A stretch of DNA of 64,000 bases. It comes from Pseudomaricurvus sp050633365 (GTDB lineage Bacteria > Pseudomonadota > Gammaproteobacteria > Pseudomonadales > Cellvibrionaceae). The notes under the pieces were generated by a model. That model was not told where the DNA came from. It worked only from the letters and a program-made list of their open reading frames with translations, and made no database searches. The stretch is taken from NCBI GenBank assembly GCA_050633365.1, contig JBOEGJ010000036.1, positions 1 to 64,000 of the forward strand. The letters run 5' to 3'. How positions within the stretch are numbered: the first letter of the stretch is position 1; every line of letters starts with the position of its first letter. Of the stretch, positions 16,163-24,678 are shown piece by piece. The translations under genes were made by a program, and so were the position numbers.

Positions 16163-19101
16163 TGTTCGCTTGGTACGGAAAGATACTCGGAAAAATTTCC
16201 ACCAAAGCGCGATTGGCGATTGGAATGGCGGGTATTGTTGTCAGTATTGTTCTCGTTTCAGGAATGCTGGGCTTGATTCCCAATGAACGTTCGTTAGTTC
16301 TTGAGGGGCGCGCCGGTGTTGCCGAGGCAATCGCTGTAAATAGTTCGGTGTTTATTACGCAGTCTGATTTGTGGCGGATGGAAAACAATTTACGTGTTCA
16401 GGTCGAGCGTCAAGATCAGCTGTTGTCAGCGGGTATTCGTCGTGAAGACGGCAGGCTGATGGTGGATGTCGGCAATGAACATGCAAATCATTGGGCGCAA
16501 GCGGCTACGGAGTCCAATCAAGATTCTCAGTTGTATGTTCCGATTTGGCAAGGTGATAAGCGCTGGGGGCAAGTTGAATTGCGTTTTACGCCATATTTAC
16601 CCAGCGGCATTATGGGCTATCTTCTTGATCCATTTTTGCAGCTGCTGATGATTGTCATGTGGGGCAGTTTCATTTTTTTCTATTTTTATCTTGGCAAAAT
16701 GCTGAAACAACTCGACCCCTCACAAGCCATTCCCGATCGAGTTAAATCTGCATTCGACACCATGGCTGAAGGTCTTTTGGTGCTCGACGCTAAACAGAAT
16801 ATCGTATTGGCCAACGATGCTTTTGCGACATTGATGGGGGTTGACGCCGAGAAGGTCATCGGTTCGAAGGTCAATCGTTTCGAGTGGGATTTTGTTGATA
16901 GTCAAGATGCCGAATCCTACCCCTGGGAAACCGCGCTAAAGTACAGTGAAGCAACGATTAATCGAATGGTTAAACTCACTTTACCTTCGGGCGCTATAAG
17001 AACGTTCATGACAAACTGCTCACCAGTGCTGGCCGGTGGAGGCAAGGCTGCAGGCGTTTTGGTTAGCCTTGACGATGTAACCTTGCTCGAAGAAAAAGAA
17101 GTTGAATTGAGAAAATCGAAAGACGAAGCCGAAGCGGCTAACCGTGCGAAAAGCGATTTTCTCGCCAACATGAGTCATGAAATCAGAACGCCGATGAATG
17201 CAATTTTGGGCTTTACCGAAGTGCTTAAACGCGGTTATGGCAAGAACCCAAAAGAAAGCGGTAAATACCTCAATACCATCGCTTCTAGTGGTGAGCATCT
17301 ATTGGGATTGATCAACGATATTCTTGATTTGTCGAAAGTGGAAGCCGGCCAGGTCGAAGTCGAGAGGATTCATTGCCCGTTGCATCATATTGTTCACGAG
17401 GTCATACAAATTATGCGAGTAAAGGCCGATGAAAAAGGGCTCTATCTGCGCTATGAGCCCAAAGGCGATTTACCTGAACACATCACTTCGGATCCTGCTC
17501 GCGTAAGGCAGATCCTTACCAATCTCATCGGCAACGCGATTAAGTTTACCGAAAGTGGTGGCGTGTTGGTCGAAACACAGATGAGCGATACCAATAAGGT
17601 TTTGCTGACGGTTGTGGATACCGGCATCGGAATGACCGCCCCCCAAGCCGACGCAGTATTCCAGCCCTTCGTACAGGCCGATAGCTCGATCACCCGGCGT
17701 TTTGGCGGTACAGGTCTGGGGCTGACCATCAGTAAGCAGTTTGCAGAGGCGCTGGGTGGCGGCATTAGGGTCACCAGCAAAGAGGGCCAGGGCAGCCGTT
17801 TTATCGCGTCTCTCAATCCAGGTGATGTCAGTCAGGTTAACTGGCTGACGCCAGCTCAGCTACTCGAAGAGCAGCAGCATCTCGAAATCGCTGAAAATCA
17901 ACAATGGCAATTCGATGGCCAGCCCGTGCTGGTGGTGGATGATGGCGATGAAAACCGTAATCTCTTAGAGGTCGTGCTGGGTGACGCGGGATTGACTATC
18001 GACACTGCCGAAAATGGTCAAGAGGCCTGCGATAGGGTCGCCGAGAACAGCTATCAAATGATTTTGATGGATGTACAGATGCCCGTAATGGACGGCTATA
18101 CCGCCGTCAAATTGATGCGAGACAGGGGCGTAGAGCTGCCAATAGTTGCCTTAACCGCACACGCGATGAAAGGCGCAGAGGAAAAATGCCTAGAAGCTGG
18201 CTACAGTGGTTATATGACCAAACCGATTAAGATCGATCGATTATTTAAGCTAGTCGCCGATACAGTGGGTGGGCGATTGGTCGAGAAAGCCGATGAAACG
18301 GTGCCTGAGCCTGAATCCTCCATTGACTCGCCTAACGTTCAACAGATGGCTGAGCCGCAGATTCACACGACGTTGCCGTTGACGAATCCAAAGTTTCAAC
18401 AGATTGTCAGCGACTTCATTGCCAAGCTTGCGCAGCAAGTGGATGCCATGGATGAGGCTCTAGCACTAAGTGAGGCAAAGCAACTGGCAGATTTAGCCCA
18501 TTGGTTGAAAGGATCCGCCGGTTCAGTTGGGTTTCAGGCGTTGACCGAAGTTGCCAAGCCACTCGAGTTGTCGGCAAAAGAAGCAAACATGACGGCTTGC
18601 GCCGATCATTTGATTGAAATAAAGCGGTTGCAGTCGAGATTGGTCGACCCGCTTGAAAGTATCTCAGCGGTTGATTCACCGGCGCGAGAAAGTTCGTTAA
18701 ACGTTGCGGCCGTTGAAAGCCGCGGAGAAGCGACGGATTTTTCCGAAGAATATGACGTGCCCGATGTTATCGAGTCGCGTCTGGCGGATTATGGTGAAAA
18801 ATTCGTTGGCATTATTCTCAAGTTTCACGCTCGCCTATTGGAGCAAATGCCGGAAGCAGAAGAAATGCTTAACTTACGCGACGGCGCCAAACTGAAAGGT
18901 TTTGCGCACTGGCTGAAAGGGTCCGCGGGAAGTGTCGGCTTTGATGTATTTACACAGCCGGCGGCGGACTTGGAACAGGCGGTACTCGATGAGGACTTCG
19001 AGCGCGCCGATTATATCTTTGGCGTTTTAAGTCGTATGGTTAACCGTATATTAATTCCGGCACTGCGAAATGACGACGAACCCATCAAAAATGAACTCTG
19101 A
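16162..19101 (+). CDS. Hybrid sensor histidine kinase with PAS, HisKA, HATPase, REC and two Hpt domains
   Basis: The 979-residue kinase has a membrane helix at ~15-38, a periplasmic domain (~40-150), a second helix at ~155-178, a PAS domain (~190-300), HisKA with SHEIRTPMNAILGF (phospho-acceptor His339), HATPase (NLIGNAIKF, DTGIGM, GTGLGLTI) and a receiver with LMDVQMPVMDG (Asp637) and TKPI. Two Hpt domains follow, both carrying the identical motif AHWLKGSAGSVGF (His780 and His916). All catalytic residues look intact. Its ATG overlaps the stop of the giant-protein gene by one base (TAATG), so the two are translationally coupled. The C-terminus overlaps the following REC-GGDEF-EAL gene. A phosphorelay from envelope to c-di-GMP enzyme is the natural reading. 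Duplicate Hpt domains are uncommon and may feed two receivers. Confidence 0.93.
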   Translation: MFAWYGKILGKISTKARLAIGMAGIVVSIVLVSGMLGLIPNERSLVLEGRAGVAEAIAVNSSVFITQSDLWRMENNLRVQVERQDQLLSAGIRREDGRLMVDVGNEHANHWAQAATESNQDSQLYVPIWQGDKRWGQVELRFTPYLPSGIMGYLLDPFLQLLMIVMWGSFIFFYFYLGKMLKQLDPSQAIPDRVKSAFDTMAEGLLVLDAKQNIVLANDAFATLMGVDAEKVIGSKVNRFEWDFVDSQDAESYPWETALKYSEATINRMVKLTLPSGAIRTFMTNCSPVLAGGGKAAGVLVSLDDVTLLEEKEVELRKSKDEAEAANRAKSDFLANMSHEIRTPMNAILGFTEVLKRGYGKNPKESGKYLNTIASSGEHLLGLINDILDLSKVEAGQVEVERIHCPLHHIVHEVIQIMRVKADEKGLYLRYEPKGDLPEHITSDPARVRQILTNLIGNAIKFTESGGVLVETQMSDTNKVLLTVVDTGIGMTAPQADAVFQPFVQADSSITRRFGGTGLGLTISKQFAEALGGGIRVTSKEGQGSRFIASLNPGDVSQVNWLTPAQLLEEQQHLEIAENQQWQFDGQPVLVVDDGDENRNLLEVVLGDAGLTIDTAENGQEACDRVAENSYQMILMDVQMPVMDGYTAVKLMRDRGVELPIVALTAHAMKGAEEKCLEAGYSGYMTKPIKIDRLFKLVADTVGGRLVEKADETVPEPESSIDSPNVQQMAEPQIHTTLPLTNPKFQQIVSDFIAKLAQQVDAMDEALALSEAKQLADLAHWLKGSAGSVGFQALTEVAKPLELSAKEANMTACADHLIEIKRLQSRLVDPLESISAVDSPARESSLNVAAVESRGEATDFSEEYDVPDVIESRLADYGEKFVGIILKFHARLLEQMPEAEEMLNLRDGAKLKGFAHWLKGSAGSVGFDVFTQPAADLEQAVLDEDFERADYIFGVLSRMVNRILIPALRNDDEPIKNEL

Positions 19102-20890
19102 GATCGGACGAATAATGACGCTGGCAGCACCGAATCAAGATCCGCAACAAGAAATAGTGGATCACTACATACAGTTGAAAAACGCGCTGATCATGATGGT
19201 TGATGACGAACCGATTATGATGGAGTTGGTACAAGCATTCTTAGAGTCTGAGGGCTACTCAAGATTCACGACACTAGAGGATTCACGTAAAGCCTTGGAT
19301 GCTCTACAAGATGAACGGCCCGATGTATTGCTGCTCGATCTAAACATGCCAAATGTTGATGGCTTCGAAATATTGGAGGCTATGCGTGAAAAGAAATCTC
19401 TTAAACATATACCGGTCATTGTTTTAACCTCTGCAAATGATCCTGCCAGCAAGTTAAAAGCGCTCGAACTTGGAGCAACCGATTTTTTGGCCAAACCTGT
19501 CGATCCCAGTGAGCTGGCGCTACGACTGCGCAACACCTTGACGGTTAAAGCCTATCAAGACCAATTGGCTTACTATGACACTTTAACGGGCCTGCCGAAT
19601 CGAAAACTATTTTTGGATCGGCTCGAATGGGCGCTCAATCGACTGCATCGAGATGGAGGTGCTCTCGCCGTCGTCGATATTTGTTTGGATCGCTTCAAAT
19701 ACATCAATCAAAGTTTGGGAATCAAAGGCGGCGATCTCCTGTTGCAAAAGGTTTCCGCCCGTATGCTTGAGCAGGTGCGCCAAGGCGATGTCATCAGCAA
19801 GGTACCGATTGATGATCTTTGGCGTAGTCTGTCTCGATTGGGTGGCGACGAGTTTTCGATTTTACTCGACGATATGAGCCGATCTGAAAACGCTGAAACT
19901 GTCGTGGCGCGATTGAAATCAACCTTTGATGAGCCTTTTAATATCGATGGCCAAGAAGTGAGCATTACTGCCAGCGTGGGAATTTCTGTGTATCCCGACG
20001 ATGGAGACAATGCCGACGTTCTAATGAAAAACGCTGGTGCAGCGTCGGCTTTCGTCAAAAAGCAGGGCGGTAACAATTATCAATTTTTCTCAGACGAAGT
20101 TGAAGCCCGCTCGAAAGAGCGTATGCAACTGGAGACCGATTTGCGCAAAGCCATCGGTCGTGGCCAGTTTGAAATGCATTACCAACCCAAAGTGCATACG
20201 CAAACCGGAGAACTGCTTAGCGTAGAAGCTCTTATTCGCTGGAATCATCCGCAGCGCGGGCTCGTTTCCCCTGGCGTATTTATTCCGCTGGCCGAGGAGA
20301 TAGGATTTATTCATTCGCTAGGCGATTGGGTTATTCTCAGCGTTTGTCGGCAAGCGAAGCTCTGGCGAGATAAAGGCTGGGTAGACTTTAATGTGTCACT
20401 CAATGTGTCGCCGCAACAACTTACTGCTGGTGATATCGTGTCATTTGTTTCTGGCGCGCTTAAGAATAATCAACTTCCGCCAGAGAGTATTGTGCTTGAA
20501 CTAACCGAGAGCCTGGCTATGGATAAGGGGCTCGATATTCTCGACTTACTTAAACGCTTGAAGGCGTGTGGGGTTGGGCTTTCTATCGATGATTTTGGCA
20601 CCGGATATTCGAATCTTGGCTACCTCAAGCAGTTGCCATTTGATGAATTAAAAATCGACCGATCGTTTTTGATGAACATACCAAGTGACCAAGATGAAGT
20701 GGCAATCATTACCGCTATTGTCGGTATGGCCAAAAGTTTGGGACTCAAGGTGGTCGCCGAAGGGGTTGAGGAGCTTGCTCAATTGGAGTGCTTGCGTGGA
20801 TTCGATGTGGAATCTATTCAGGGCTACTATTTCTCCAGACCTTTGTCGGTTTCTGATTTTGAACAATACTACCTCGCGTCTACACGTTAG
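19070..20890 (+). CDS. Response regulator with GGDEF and EAL domains (c-di-GMP enzyme)
   Basis: The 606-residue protein has a receiver domain (~40-155; DDEP acidic pair, LLLDLNMPNVDG with Asp90, LTSA, AKPVD), then GGDEF (~165-335; motif intact at 258-262) and EAL (~350-600; EAL at 386-388, DDFGTGYSNL, DELKIDRSF). The position of the inhibitory RxxD site before GGDEF reads RSLS, so product inhibition is probably lost. Both cyclase and phosphodiesterase motifs are present; which activity dominates cannot be told. It overlaps the hybrid kinase by 32 bases if started at ATG 19070; ATG 19115, preceded by a GGA-containing site, is an alternative. It is presumably the output of the kinase phosphorelay. 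Its stop codon overlaps that of convergent radD. Confidence 0.93.
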   Translation: MTTNPSKMNSEIGRIMTLAAPNQDPQQEIVDHYIQLKNALIMMVDDEPIMMELVQAFLESEGYSRFTTLEDSRKALDALQDERPDVLLLDLNMPNVDGFEILEAMREKKSLKHIPVIVLTSANDPASKLKALELGATDFLAKPVDPSELALRLRNTLTVKAYQDQLAYYDTLTGLPNRKLFLDRLEWALNRLHRDGGALAVVDICLDRFKYINQSLGIKGGDLLLQKVSARMLEQVRQGDVISKVPIDDLWRSLSRLGGDEFSILLDDMSRSENAETVVARLKSTFDEPFNIDGQEVSITASVGISVYPDDGDNADVLMKNAGAASAFVKKQGGNNYQFFSDEVEARSKERMQLETDLRKAIGRGQFEMHYQPKVHTQTGELLSVEALIRWNHPQRGLVSPGVFIPLAEEIGFIHSLGDWVILSVCRQAKLWRDKGWVDFNVSLNVSPQQLTAGDIVSFVSGALKNNQLPPESIVLELTESLAMDKGLDILDLLKRLKACGVGLSIDDFGTGYSNLGYLKQLPFDELKIDRSFLMNIPSDQDEVAIITAIVGMAKSLGLKVVAEGVEELAQLECLRGFDVESIQGYYFSRPLSVSDFEQYYLASTR

Positions 20891-22647
20891 AGTTCGTTGG
20901 CTCGTCGGTAGATTCCCTCGTAGTCAAATATTCGATCGCGTATTGTCCAATACCGCTTTTCCCTTCGTGCGATGACAAAATCTGGGTGTCGGTATCGATG
21001 TTCGTTTCTTATGGCATCTTCGACCGAACTAGGTTGATAGTTTTCGCCGCTTATTCGTTGGTGCTGTTTTACGAAGTTGTGAGAAAAAGCTGTTTTCTGA
21101 GCCTGCGTTGAGAGGTGGAAATAGTCTTTCAGTTCTCCACCGTCTTCATCATGGTAGGTGATTGTTAATCGTTGACTGTCATTCTTTATCGATTGGGAAA
21201 AACTCATACCTGAGCAACGGATGACTTTGACGTCGTTTAACTTTAGAGCTTCTTTTAGTTTTGTATCTGGATCGACCAGCAACTTCTCGCATTGATGGCA
21301 CTGGCGCGCGGCGATATCGTTTTCGGCGCCGCATTGATCACATTCTTTAAACCGAAACCGAAACGTACACTGCTCAGGTGCTTGGTTGGCATCGTCTAAG
21401 ATCATGCCCTGGCAGCGTCGGCCGTAGTGCTCAATCAGGTTTCCGTCATCATCATTAAGCCCCCAAAACTGATTGCTGTGCTGACAAAGCGGGCAGGCCA
21501 CTTCCACCGCAACGCTTTTACTGTTGGGTTTGGTGTCATCGATTTGTGGGCGAAAAAGATCGTGAGTGTTGCCTGCATAATCGAGGACCAAGCAATCTTC
21601 TTTGTCGGCGCAAAGACGAAGCCCGCGGCCAACGATTTGCTGGTAAAGACCTACGGAATCGGTCGGTCGTAAAATGGCGATCAGATCCACATGCGGCGCG
21701 TCAAAGCCGGTGGTGAGCACCGAAACATTGACTAAGTACTTAATTTGACGATTTTTGAAAGCAGTGATTACGCTGTCACGCGCTTTGATGCGCATGTCGC
21801 CTAAAATGAGCGCTGAATTGTGAGCGGGTAAATAGCTCAGAATTTCCTTGGCGTGGCGCACGGTGGCGGCGAAAATCATGATCCCCTTACGATCGCGAGA
21901 GAGCTCAATGATCTGCTCGGTGATCTTTGCGGTGGCTCGCTGGGATTTTGCGATGACACGATCGATGTCGGTTTCGTCAAAGCTCGACGAGCTGTTGCTG
22001 CGCAGAACTTCGAAATCATAAAACGCCACCGGGGCATCGATTAACCGCGCCTTGGTGAGATATCCCTGATGAATCATGAGCCGCAGCGGCAGCTCGAAGA
22101 TGCATGACTTAAACGCGGTGTCTTGATCTGTGCAGAAACGTTTGTCGGGCATATGCCATTGATAAATCCAGCCTCGATCTAGTCGGTAGGGCGTTGCGGT
22201 TAAGCCCAGAATTTTCAGGTCTCGGTTATACGCTTTCAGGTGCCGGATGAGTATTTGATATTGAGAGTCTTTTTCCGTTGATACGCGATGACATTCATCG
22301 ATAATGAGTAGTGAAAAGTCCTGAGAGAAATCCTCTAGGTTCTTTGCCGCAGATTGAACGCTGGCAAATACCACCTGTTGATCGGTTTCTTTGCGACTAA
22401 GTCCGGCCGAAAATACACTGGCTTTTAATCCATAGCTTTCGTATTTCTGATGGTTTTGTTCGACCAGTTCTTTGACGTGGGTTAACACTAAGATTCGGCG
22501 CCTGGCAATGCGAGCCAGTTCGGCAATCACCAGGCTTTTTCCTGAACCGGTGGGCAAAACTATTACCGCAGGATCTGGGCTCGCACGGAAATGTTTAACG
22601 GTGGCGTCGACGGCGTCTTGTTGATAGGGGCGTAACGCGTAGCTCAT
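20887..22647 (-). CDS. radD: RadD/YejH DEAD-like DNA-repair helicase
   Basis: From ATG 22647 the product is 586 residues, the length of Escherichia coli RadD, and it aligns from the first residues (LRPYQQDAVDAT). It has Walker A PTGSGKS, a DECH box (LLIIDECHRV), motif III LGLTATPYRL, motif VI QIVGRGLRL, and a C-terminal zinc-binding region with CPLCQHS and CDQCGAENDIAARQCHQC. RadD is a superfamily 2 helicase that assists RecA-dependent recombination and tolerance of double-strand breaks. An in-frame extension to 22767 exists but has no counterpart in the family. It is convergent with the GGDEF-EAL gene: the two stop codons share bases 20887-20890, with no terminator between. Confidence 0.92.
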   Translation of the reverse strand: MSYALRPYQQDAVDATVKHFRASPDPAVIVLPTGSGKSLVIAELARIARRRILVLTHVKELVEQNHQKYESYGLKASVFSAGLSRKETDQQVVFASVQSAAKNLEDFSQDFSLLIIDECHRVSTEKDSQYQILIRHLKAYNRDLKILGLTATPYRLDRGWIYQWHMPDKRFCTDQDTAFKSCIFELPLRLMIHQGYLTKARLIDAPVAFYDFEVLRSNSSSSFDETDIDRVIAKSQRATAKITEQIIELSRDRKGIMIFAATVRHAKEILSYLPAHNSALILGDMRIKARDSVITAFKNRQIKYLVNVSVLTTGFDAPHVDLIAILRPTDSVGLYQQIVGRGLRLCADKEDCLVLDYAGNTHDLFRPQIDDTKPNSKSVAVEVACPLCQHSNQFWGLNDDDGNLIEHYGRRCQGMILDDANQAPEQCTFRFRFKECDQCGAENDIAARQCHQCEKLLVDPDTKLKEALKLNDVKVIRCSGMSFSQSIKNDSQRLTITYHDEDGGELKDYFHLSTQAQKTAFSHNFVKQHQRISGENYQPSSVEDAIRNEHRYRHPDFVIARREKRYWTIRDRIFDYEGIYRRANEL

Positions 22648-22883
22648 AGCTGGAGTTGTTATGATCTTGATGCAAGGAAGGAGCAAGGTGCGCCCATTGA
22701 CGCGCAGTATACTGAAGGTCGCCGCTGGTTTCATCCTTGAGGTAAGAGCAGGCGACCTGCGAGTCACTGTGGAGGCTTGTCATGCGGGGGGATCGCGCAT
22801 AGTCTAGAGTTTTTTCGGGCGTCCATACTTGAACGCCGCCCGCAGATTACTAGCACCTAATAATAACGAACATGAGGTTTGAC

Positions 22884-23759
22884 ATGGCACGGCTGATTTT
22901 TCTGTTTTCTTTATTTCTAGTGACTTTGCCGGTGGCGGCAGGGCTTAAAGATTTACAACCTACGCAATACAGCGTGAATGGCGTATCCCTTGCGGCAGCG
23001 GAGGTGGGTAACCCTGAAGGCGAAGCGGTGTTATTGGTAATGGGGTTGGGCAGTTCTTATTTGCTGTGGGGTGATCCGTTAATTGATGGTCTGGTGGCGT
23101 CCGGTTATCGGGTTGTTCTTTTTGATAACCGCGACGTCGGCGCGTCACAGCGGATGGATCACTTAGGCGAGCCGGTGATCTGGTGGGAAGTGTTGAAGAG
23201 TAAGCTAGGGTTTTCGGTTAGCACGGCCTATGAACTGTCCGACATGGCCGACGATGCGGTGTCTCTATTGGATCAGTTAAATATTGATAAGGCCCACGTC
23301 ATTGGCGCTTCCATGGGGGGGATGATTGCTCAAATTATCGCCTACGAACATCCCCAACGAGTAGAGACTTTGACGTCCATCATGTCGACCTCTGGAGCAC
23401 CGCACCTGCCAGAACCGACGGATGAGGCTCTCGAGAGTTTAGAGTCGGCGACCTACAGCACCGACGAGCAATTGTTGGCAACGAATGAGCGTGGGTTTTG
23501 GCCGCAGGGCGTACCGCGTCAGCTAATGGCGATATTCGCCGCCGGTGATCGCTCAGAACGATTAAAAGACATCGAGGCCAATACCCTTGTGCTTCACGGA
23601 CGAGACGATGGCCTCTTGCCTGTGGCTCATGGAGAATATACTCACGAGCTAATACCCCAGTCGACGCTGGTTATCTACGAGGGTATGGGGCACAACTTGC
23701 CGGAGCAGGTGGTTCCGAAAATGGTTGGTGATATTGCGCAGCACATTGGTGCTCGCTGA
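22884..23759 (+). CDS. Secreted alpha/beta hydrolase
   Basis: The 291-residue product has a signal peptide (MARLIFLFSLFLVTLPVAAG). The mature part is a canonical alpha/beta hydrolase: oxyanion region VLLVMGLGSSYLLW, nucleophile elbow GASMGG, acid in LHGRDDGLLP and catalytic His in GMGHNLP. The substrate is unknown; lipase/esterase or haloperoxidase-like activity is typical of this fold. ATG 22884 is preferred over ATG 22872 because a GAGG site lies 8 bases before it. It is a monocistronic unit divergent from radD and followed by a strong hairpin at 23774. Confidence 0.85.
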   Translation: MARLIFLFSLFLVTLPVAAGLKDLQPTQYSVNGVSLAAAEVGNPEGEAVLLVMGLGSSYLLWGDPLIDGLVASGYRVVLFDNRDVGASQRMDHLGEPVIWWEVLKSKLGFSVSTAYELSDMADDAVSLLDQLNIDKAHVIGASMGGMIAQIIAYEHPQRVETLTSIMSTSGAPHLPEPTDEALESLESATYSTDEQLLATNERGFWPQGVPRQLMAIFAAGDRSERLKDIEANTLVLHGRDDGLLPVAHGEYTHELIPQSTLVIYEGMGHNLPEQVVPKMVGDIAQHIGAR

Positions 23760-23773
23760 TAGATCTAAAGAGG

Positions 23774-23804
23774 CTGCTGCGCAAGTGGATCAAGGGCGCA
23801 GCAG
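23774..23804. terminator. Perfect 9-bp hairpin between convergent genes, no T-run
   Basis: CTGCTGCGC at 23774-23782 pairs with GCGCAGCAG at 23796-23804 around a 13-base loop. It follows the hydrolase gene and precedes the 3' end of the minus-strand gene at 23845, so it could serve both as a 3' end. It lacks the usual run of T, so simple intrinsic termination is doubtful. Confidence 0.4.
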
Positions 23805-23844
23805 TACTTCGGTGACAAACCAGGATTGCGTTTACAGCCGCTGC

Positions 23845-24336
23845 TTATTTCGGCAGTCCACCAATTAAGCCGTCAAAGGCCTTCTTGATATCAGTCGCGG
23901 CCTTAAGGGTCGATTCCTCGAGTTCGCGTCGAGTCTGCTGGTAGCGCCGCTCAATTTCATCTCCTTTCGCATTGATAAAATCTCTTCCATCCATGGCTCC
24001 AAGGTGGGTCTGGAGTGCTGCTTCATCGAGCTGTAGTTTTCCATCTCGCTTAATATTTTGCGCGCTACTTTCGATGCTCGCTCTCAGGGTGTCCCATTGA
24101 TCGCGGGCGTCCATAGTGGCGAGATGTGCCTGCAGTGCAATATGATCAGACTCCTGATCAAGGGCTGTGACACCTCGTCGCACTTGATCGCCAAAGCCGT
24201 TGAGTTGCGCTTTTGTCTTGCCCCAAAGGCTTGTCATCTCATCGCTAAAATCTTCCGCTCGATCTTCAAAGTAATCGTCTAGATCGTCAATTTTTTCGAG
24301 TGTCTGATCTAACTGGCTTTTGAGTTTCTCTAACAT
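23845..24336 (-). CDS. Hypothetical helical protein with internal duplication, 163 aa
   Basis: ATG 24336 has a GGAG site 8 bases upstream and starts MLEKLKSQLDQTLEKID, so I prefer it to the 57-base longer form. The protein is nearly all charged amphipathic helix, with no signal peptide or membrane segment. It contains two related segments, LQAHLATMDARDQWDTL and LQTHLGAMDGRDFINAK, about 40 residues apart, each followed by a further helix. I do not recognise a named family with confidence; small coiled-coil stress proteins look like this. No operon partner. Confidence 0.7.
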   Translation of the reverse strand: MLEKLKSQLDQTLEKIDDLDDYFEDRAEDFSDEMTSLWGKTKAQLNGFGDQVRRGVTALDQESDHIALQAHLATMDARDQWDTLRASIESSAQNIKRDGKLQLDEAALQTHLGAMDGRDFINAKGDEIERRYQQTRRELEESTLKAATDIKKAFDGLIGGLPK

Positions 24337-24678
24337 ACACCGTCTCCAGATTTGGGAAGTTTGCGCGCGATACTTGTATCGACATTGCGCCACTCGGTAG
24401 AGTCTAGTGTTTTCTTGCGGCTGGGATGTTGATTTAGGTCAGAAACACATCGCTTGATTGATCTCGCTGACTTAGCGCAAGCCGACCTAGGCCCTGCGAT
24501 AATTCGTCACAGTTGATCGCAGTTTGTCAGAAACTAAAGTGTGTTATTGGCGTCATAATGAACATCGTCGAAATCAAAACCTCGGTGCGGGTTAATCGAA
24601 ACTCATTGACGGCGGGCATAATGGAAGTAAAACGGTCATCAGATCGTGATAGTCACTCTAATTATTTATAGGAGATGT

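Noticed and set aside
22648..22767. 40-residue N-terminal extension of radD
   Set aside because: Family alignment begins exactly at ATG 22647 and the resulting length equals that of E. coli RadD.
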